Assembly: GCA_021794595.1 (NCBI GenBank)
Contig: JAJYQN010000133.1
Span: 1 to 64,000, forward strand
Direction of reading: 5' to 3'
From: Pseudomonadota bacterium
GTDB taxonomy: Bacteria; Pseudomonadota; Gammaproteobacteria; Acidiferrobacterales; Acidiferrobacteraceae
Length of the DNA stretch: 64,000 bases
Shown: piece by piece, positions 59,209 to 64,000 of the stretch
Position numbering within the stretch: position 1 is the first letter of the stretch
Layout: every line of letters starts with the position of its first letter
Program-made: the position numbers and the translations under genes
The notes under the pieces: generated by a model
Told to the model about the DNA's origin: nothing
Database searches by the model: none
The model's input: only the letters and a program-made list of their open reading frames with translations

Positions 59209-59934
59209 TTAGCCCATTCCGCCATTTACGGAGATCACTTGGCCCGTGATATAGGCGGCCTGATCGGAGGCGAGGAAACCGACCAGATCCGCCACCTCGC
59301 AAGGCTCACCGGCCCGCTTCATGGGAACCATGCGGCCAATATCCTCCGCACTAAACGCACTACTCATGGGCGTGGCGATAATGCCGGGCGCAACCGAATT
59401 GACGGTGATGCCGCGGCTTGCGACCTCAAGGGCCAAGGACTTGCCGGCGGCATGGAGGCCGCCCTTGGCGGCGGCATAATTGGCCTGGCCGCGATTACCT
59501 AAGATCCCGGCCACCGAAGTGACGTTGATAATCCGCCCCCAACGGGTCCGGATCATGGGCAAGAGCAAGGGCTGAACGACATGAAAGAACCCGTTCAAGG
59601 ACACATCGAGCACCCGCTGCCATTGTCCAATAGTCATGCCGGCCAAGACCGCATCGTCGTGTATGCCGGCGTTGTGAACGAGCACCTGGATGGGTCCCGC
59701 CTTGAGGATCGCGTCCAGGGCCGCGGTCGTAGCCTCGCGGTCCGTCACGTCGAAAACCACGACCGAGGCGAGACCGCCTGCACTGCTTAACTCGGCCGCC
59801 AAGGTCTCTGCGGCGGGTACGTGGGCGTGGGCGTGGCACAGGAGCTCATAGCCATCGGCCGCAAGCCGACGACAAATAGCCGCCCCTATGCCGCCGCTGG
59901 CGCCGGTGACAAGTGCCCGCTTTGCCGAAGTCAT
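59209..59934 (-). CDS. 3-oxoacyl-ACP reductase (FabG-like, ApeQ-type)
   Basis: 241-aa SDR reductase: TGASGGIGAAI for NADPH, HNAGIHDD, TSVAGILGN catalytic serine and YAAAKGG (Tyr-x3-Lys). Reduces a 3-ketoacyl-ACP. Overlaps the dehydratase upstream by 4 nt, an arrangement known for ApeP-ApeQ pairs. A stand-alone lipid role is also possible. Confidence 0.88.
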   Translation of the reverse strand: MTSAKRALVTGASGGIGAAICRRLAADGYELLCHAHAHVPAAETLAAELSSAGGLASVVVFDVTDREATTAALDAILKAGPIQVLVHNAGIHDDAVLAGMTIGQWQRVLDVSLNGFFHVVQPLLLPMIRTRWGRIINVTSVAGILGNRGQANYAAAKGGLHAAGKSLALEVASRGITVNSVAPGIIATPMSSAFSAEDIGRMVPMKRAGEPCEVADLVGFLASDQAAYITGQVISVNGGMG

Positions 59935-60431
59935 GTCGGGACCTCCGCGTCGACAGGGCGGGGGCGATGGGCGAAGACCACGGTGGCGCGACCGGACAAC
60001 AAGAGGGCGCCGTCAGCCTCTAGGCGAAAGTCATACATAGCCGCGCCCGCGTCCCGACCGAGCGAGCGACAAACGATGACAAGCTCGCTCTCGATCAGAT
60101 CCAAGGTCTCGACCTCGAACTGGACATGGCGCAGCCCGACCAAGGCCCCGGGGAGCGGCGCCAAAGACGGCACGATGGGTAAAGCGCCATGGACCGCCAT
60201 GGCCTGAGCTGCGTACTCGACGCCACAAGCCGCGCCCAAACGCCCATGCGCGCGCAAGGGATGGTCGAGAGCGCGATGACTCGTGGCCAGACACTCGATT
60301 CGATCCTGGTCAAAGTACGTCACCCCGGCCAGCAGGCACATGTCGCCGCTGTGGGGGATAAGACGCCGCAGGGTTTCGTGATCGACCACGAATCGCCGCT
60401 GCGCGGCGGATCGCATCTCGTGTGTATTCAT
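59931..60431 (-). CDS. ApeP-like 3-hydroxyacyl-ACP dehydratase
   Basis: 166-aa hot-dog protein with LIPHSGDMCLL and GVEYAAQAMAVHG, typical of the ApeP dehydratase subgroup. ATG at 60431 has GAGAGGG upstream and gives MNTHEMRSA; extra in-frame N-terminal sequence (starting 60647) is basic and non-homologous. Coupled with the FabG-like gene. Confidence 0.82.
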   Translation of the reverse strand: MNTHEMRSAAQRRFVVDHETLRRLIPHSGDMCLLAGVTYFDQDRIECLATSHRALDHPLRAHGRLGAACGVEYAAQAMAVHGALPIVPSLAPLPGALVGLRHVQFEVETLDLIESELVIVCRSLGRDAGAAMYDFRLEADGALLLSGRATVVFAHRPRPVDAEVPT

Positions 60432-60531
60432 AGAGGGCCCTCTCGCCGCCCCGAAATCCGCGAATAAGACCATCCCGGGCTCGCGCTCTCGCCCCGGGCT
60501 CGCCACCGGCCCATCGCCCAAAGCGCCGGGG

Positions 60532-60864
60532 TCAAACAGGCCTTGCGACAACGACGCCGGCGGCGGCGATAACGCCGTCGGCAACAGACAGTGTGAACGA
60601 GAACGTCTCCTTCGACGGCGACGTAAAGGTCCATGATACCGAGTCATCTGGACGTACGGAGGCCAGAAACTTCACGGATTGGACCCGAAACCTGGCATAA
60701 GGGAGGTTGAGTTCCTCTGCCAGGCGATGGATCAGCTCGTCCAACAACAGCACCCCGGGCACCATGGGATCTCCGGCAAAGTGGCCAACGAAGACCGGGT
60801 GCGCGGCCGGAAACGTGGCAAAAGGCCTAAGCCCGGTCACGACGCACCTCTTGCGAAAGCCCAC
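60532..60864 (-). CDS. ApeI/FabZ-like hot-dog dehydratase
   Basis: 110 aa. Catalytic motif HFAGDPMVPGVLLLDE matches the FabA/FabZ HFPGxPxxPG signature, with the catalytic His in GHFAG. Its 5' end overlaps the acyl-activating enzyme by 38 nt; a start at a downstream GTG near 60840 would shorten this. Together with the ApeP-like gene it would provide two dehydratases, as in aryl-polyene assembly. Confidence 0.8.
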   Translation of the reverse strand: MGFRKRCVVTGLRPFATFPAAHPVFVGHFAGDPMVPGVLLLDELIHRLAEELNLPYARFRVQSVKFLASVRPDDSVSWTFTSPSKETFSFTLSVADGVIAAAGVVVARPV

Positions 60865-62194
60865 TGACCCAGGCCTTCAGTGTCGCGAGCGGAAGCTTGC
60901 CAGTCGGCAGCCGGGGGAGCGAATCCACGAAATAGAGGGGCCGCGGCAAAAACGCCGGGTCGATGCGATGGCGCAGGGCAAGATCGAGATCGATCGGGGT
61001 AAGGCCGGGAGCCACCACAAAGGCCATGAGACGCGCGACCGGGCCCACCACATCCTCGTCCGGCATATAAAAGGCTCCGTCGACAACACCGGGGATGGCG
61101 AGAAGCTGTTGCTCCAAAAAGGCCAGTGAACTGCGTTTCCCCGCCACATTGACGACATCGTTCCCGCGCCCTTCCAAAACGAACCGACGCGCATCGTTGA
61201 GCGTAATCAGATCATTCAAGGGTGCTGGCTCGCGTACGTGACCGCCCGAGACCCAGAACTGATCCTGCCTTTGGTCGAGAGTCAGATCCGGAAAGAGTTC
61301 CCACAGGGGGTCGCGCGCCGGGCGGCGACTTGCGATTTGTCCGGCCTCGGTCGCGCCATAGATCTCAAAGAGTGGGGCCTTAAACCGCTGTTCGGCCTCC
61401 TCGGCCAAGGCCCGTGACAAAGGGGCCGTAGCGCACAAGAGCGCGTCCGCCGCGGGAAGCTCAAGGCCGCTCGTCAGGAGGGCGCGTAGATGCACGGGCG
61501 AGGTCACAAGGAGGCGCGGGCGAGACACCTCCGACAAGGCTGCGACGATGTCGCGGGGATAAAACGGTCGCTCGGCGCTGATAACCCCGCCTCCGTGGAG
61601 GCCCAACATAACGGTCGATTCAAGCCCGTACATATGTTGGGGCGGAACCGTCCCGACCAAGGCGCAACCAGGACCCAAGCCCAAGCGTTGGGCCTCTTCG
61701 CGAGCCCCCGCAACGAGCGAGCCCCAGGTCTTATGGTGGCCCACGGGGGCCCCGGTGGTCCCCGATGTAAACACGGTCGCCACCGTCTGATCTGCGGGGA
61801 TGTGGGGTATGTGCAAAACGGAGCGATCGGGCACCGAATCAAGCGCAAGCAAGTGGGGGAAGGGAATGGTCGGAAGCGCGACTGGGACCTCGGCATCGCT
61901 GAGACAGCAGACCGGGCCATCATCTTGCAAACGCGTGATCGCCTCGGGGGCATAGCTTGGAGGCAACACGGTCACGCACCGGGCCAAGGCGGCGGCGGCA
62001 AAGCCCACGGTGAAGTGATAGCGGTCGACAGTAGCGTTCAACACCCGCTGGCCGGTAGGCAAAAGCGCGGCGACAAGCGCCACATCGTTCAGAAATTGGG
62101 CCAAGGAGACCGGGGAATGGCGGTAAAAAGCCACGATCTCGGTCGCGTCTCCATGGACGACAAGCGGCACCTGCGCGACCGGGGACCCGCTCAT
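60827..62194 (-). CDS. AMP-dependent acyl/aryl-activating enzyme (ApeH-like)
   Basis: 455 aa, adenylate-forming family. TVFTSGTTGAPVG (ATP loop), EIYGATEAG and the late catalytic-lysine region LPTGKLPL. In aryl-polyene systems it activates the aromatic starter for loading on an ACP. A benzoate or fatty acid substrate cannot be excluded. Overlaps the membrane protein gene by 4 nt. Confidence 0.85.
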   Translation of the reverse strand: MSGSPVAQVPLVVHGDATEIVAFYRHSPVSLAQFLNDVALVAALLPTGQRVLNATVDRYHFTVGFAAAALARCVTVLPPSYAPEAITRLQDDGPVCCLSDAEVPVALPTIPFPHLLALDSVPDRSVLHIPHIPADQTVATVFTSGTTGAPVGHHKTWGSLVAGAREEAQRLGLGPGCALVGTVPPQHMYGLESTVMLGLHGGGVISAERPFYPRDIVAALSEVSRPRLLVTSPVHLRALLTSGLELPAADALLCATAPLSRALAEEAEQRFKAPLFEIYGATEAGQIASRRPARDPLWELFPDLTLDQRQDQFWVSGGHVREPAPLNDLITLNDARRFVLEGRGNDVVNVAGKRSSLAFLEQQLLAIPGVVDGAFYMPDEDVVGPVARLMAFVVAPGLTPIDLDLALRHRIDPAFLPRPLYFVDSLPRLPTGKLPLATLKAWVSGLSQEVRRDRA

Positions 62195-62919
62195 CGGTGC
62201 ACCCGCCGTACCGATGACGGGGCGTCCTTATCGGGCTCCACCAGGGTTCTCCAGTGCTTACGGCTTGCGTGCACCACCTCCAAAAAACCAGCGCACTGAT
62301 CGGGGGGAATAACGGCCCGCCTAATTCCATATTCTCCAAGGAACATGGTCGCCATGAGAACCGGTGTCAACACATTGGCATAGAGCGCCCATAGAGGGAG
62401 CGGTCCGTACACAAAGAGCGTTATAGACATCGTCGCCAAGCCCCCGAAGAGCAGCGCCCAGGCCTGGGTCACCCGGCGAGTATACCGGGCCAGCAAGGGG
62501 CTTAAGGGTCCGTGGACAAGGGTGGAAAGGCGGGTAATGAGCGACACCCGCCCCGGCCTCAGAGTCCGCGCAAAGAGCAGGCAGAGGGCCGTCAGAGTCC
62601 CCGCGTCTTCGAACAAAAACGCCCAGGAATAATGGGTGAGAAAGAGGCCTTTGTTGCGCCATAAAATCGCACACAAGACGAGGTACACAAAGAGCCACAA
62701 CCAGCGAGGCCTACTGCTCCAAGCGAGCCCCAGCGTCAGGAACAAGACCGGCAAAAAGGGAAAGACGACGCCCAGCATTCCGGGCCTCGCCGAAACGTTA
62801 GCCCAGTAAGACACAAACGGGTAGGCCACGGCGAGGGGCACCAAGAGAAAGGCGCGTCCGCGCCCAACCCACGCAGGGCGCTCACGTTTAGCCACCGAGA
62901 CCATACTTGGCTCTTCCAT
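62191..62919 (-). CDS. COG4648-like multi-pass membrane protein (ApeG-like)
   Basis: 242 aa with about six membrane helices; SRPRWLWLFVYLVLCAILW and the ALCLLFARTLRPG block resemble the COG4648 membrane proteins found upstream of the ApeH-type ligase in aryl-polyene loci. ATG at 62919 has GAGGA upstream. First gene of the minus-strand cluster. Confidence 0.75.
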   Translation of the reverse strand: MEEPSMVSVAKRERPAWVGRGRAFLLVPLAVAYPFVSYWANVSARPGMLGVVFPFLPVLFLTLGLAWSSRPRWLWLFVYLVLCAILWRNKGLFLTHYSWAFLFEDAGTLTALCLLFARTLRPGRVSLITRLSTLVHGPLSPLLARYTRRVTQAWALLFGGLATMSITLFVYGPLPLWALYANVLTPVLMATMFLGEYGIRRAVIPPDQCAGFLEVVHASRKHWRTLVEPDKDAPSSVRRVHR

Positions 62920-63153
62920 TCACATCCTCAGCGCACGCGGTGGTACAGGGAACCTGAAGGCCGAGGTCCCGGGTCTTAGCCCATCGCCAACAATAGGGAG
63001 CGGCCCGCGGGAGGCAGCATAGCGCCAAACCCCGAACTCGGGAAGTCTAGGCGAGCCCAAGCAAAGGGATATCAAGGGCTTGGCGCGGCGCTTGCCGGCA
63101 AGGCCTGAGTCCCCTTGGTCGTCGCCTCGGCGCCTTTGCAACCATTCCTCCAC
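62920..63153. other. Gap between the aryl-polyene-like genes and groEL
   Basis: About 230 bp with no supportable gene. The ORF crossing it on the minus strand has no ribosome site or family. It must hold the promoter for the COG4648-like gene. Confidence 0.4.
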
Positions 63154-63186
63154 AAAAAAGGCGGGGGACCTCGTCGGTCCTCCGCC
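63154..63186 (-). terminator. Rho-independent terminator downstream of groEL
   Basis: On the minus strand GGCGG-A-GGACC, loop GACGA, GGTCC-C-CCGCC, then TTTTTT. A long stem with a single mismatch ends the groEL transcript 25 nt after the stop. Confidence 0.92.
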
Positions 63187-63210
63187 TCGGGAACAACAGT
63201 TTTGTACGGC

Positions 63211-64000
63211 TTACATCATGCCGTCCATACCGCCCATGCCACCCATACCGCCCATGCCACCACCCGCACCGCCGGCCGCCGCCTTCTCGTCCTGCGGGAG
63301 CTCGGCTATCATCGCCTCGGTGGTGATCATAAGACCGGACACGGAGGCTGCGTTCTGCAGAGCCGTGCGGGTCACCTTGGTCGGGTCGAGAATACCCATG
63401 CTCAGCATGTCGCCATACTCGCCCGTAGCGGCATTAAAGCCGTAGCTGCCCTTGCCTTCCGCGACCTTGTTCATGACGACCGAGCCTTCGAGGCCGGCAT
63501 TCATCACGATCATGCGCAAAGGCTCTTCCATGGCGCGGCGGGCGATCTGGATGCCGACTTCTTGATCATGGTTGTCGCCCTTGACCTTCATGTTCTGCAA
63601 GGCCCGGATCAAGGCCACTCCGCCGCCCGGCACCACGCCTTCCTCGACCGCAGCACGGGTCGCATGCAAGGCGTCTTCGACGCGCGCCTTCTTCTCCTTC
63701 ATTTCGACTTCGGTCGCGGCACCGACCTTGATCAAGGCGACCCCGCCGGCCAGCTTGGCGACGCGCTCTTGCATCTTTTCTTTATCGTAGTCGGAGGTGG
63801 CCTCCTCGATCTGGGCGCGGATCTGCTTGACGCGCGCCTCGATATCCTTGGAGTTGCCGGCGCCGTCGATAATGGTGGTGTTTTCCTTGCTCACCTGGAC
63901 CCGCTTGGCCGAACCCAACACCTCGATGCCGGCGCCTTCCAACGTCATGCCGATTTCTTCCGAGATCAGCTGGCCACCGGTCAATACCGCAACGTCTTGG
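63211..64000 (-). CDS. groEL: 60 kDa chaperonin GroEL (partial; N-terminus beyond window)
   Basis: The window holds the last ~262 residues (apical to equatorial). [32 protein letters not shown] and [12 protein letters not shown] are chaperonin blocks, and the tail has GGM repeats ending in GGMDGMM, typical of GroEL. The gene continues past position 64000. Confidence 0.97.
   Translation of the reverse strand, partial: QDVAVLTGGQLISEEIGMTLEGAGIEVLGSAKRVQVSKENTTIIDGAGNSKDIEARVKQIRAQIEEATSDYDKEKMQERVAKLAGGVALIKVGAATEVEMKEKKARVEDALHATRAAVEEGVVPGGGVALIRALQNMKVKGDNHDQEVGIQIARRAMEEPLRMIVMNAGLEGSVVMNKVAEGKGSYGFNAATGEYGDMLSMGILDPTKVTRTALQNAASVSGLMITTEAMIAELPQDEKAAAGGAGGGMGGMGGMGGMDGMM

Overview
The window is a GC-rich, gene-dense stretch of a Gram-negative chromosome. 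The gene set points to a gammaproteobacterium: ubiE/ubiJ/ubiB, secB, envC, apaG/apaH, bipA, prfC, dsbD, LpxL-type lipid A acyltransferases, phoBR, and a smg-topA block next to def-fmt-rsmB. Genes on both strands are packed with many 4-8 nt start/stop overlaps. The species cannot be named from sequence alone. A SqrR-like regulator with a rhodanese, plus a DsrE-like protein, fit an organism handling reduced sulfur, but that is inference.

Layout: adk, with an unusual histone H1-like tail, and hemB (126-2343). A phosphate block (2350-8998) holds phoU, pstB, an outer-membrane porin behind a perfect Pho box, an LMW-phosphatase-like protein, a DUF481 protein and phoR/phoB; pstS, pstC and pstA are not here. 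A ubiquinone block follows (9084-12977: DUF971, ubiE, RDD membrane protein, ubiJ, ubiB). At 13071-15239 lies an AT-richer island: a ribbon-helix-helix/PIN toxin-antitoxin pair enclosed by a perfect 242-bp inverted repeat. Then come a GNAT enzyme, ctpA, envC and gpmI; an ArsR/SqrR-like regulator with rhodanese, glutaredoxin, secB and gpsA; a DsbG-like protein, dsbD, topA, smg and a LysM protein; def, fmt, rsmB and a TPR protein.

From 32260 there are three overlapping lipid A acyltransferase genes, ttcA, the SAM-cycle operon metK-ahcY-metF, and a DsrE-like gene. A CheB-CheR-PAS fusion is split by a one-base defect at the edge of a 9-bp tandem repeat. A TetR regulator with its own palindromic operator follows, then bipA, prfC, a proline iminopeptidase, apaH and apaG. 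A small single-gene unit at 51004 sits behind a -24/-12 (sigma-54) promoter and ends at a strong terminator. The hemL-thiE-thiD-hemH operon is divergent from rubredoxin and a YgjP-like metalloprotein.

The last region (56896-62919) looks like a partial aryl-polyene-type locus: halogenase-like flavoprotein, GT2 glycosyltransferase, ketoreductase, two hot-dog dehydratases, acyl-activating enzyme and a COG4648-like membrane protein. No ketosynthase, acyl carrier protein or exporter lies beside them. The window closes inside groEL. No rRNA, tRNA or CRISPR array was recognised.
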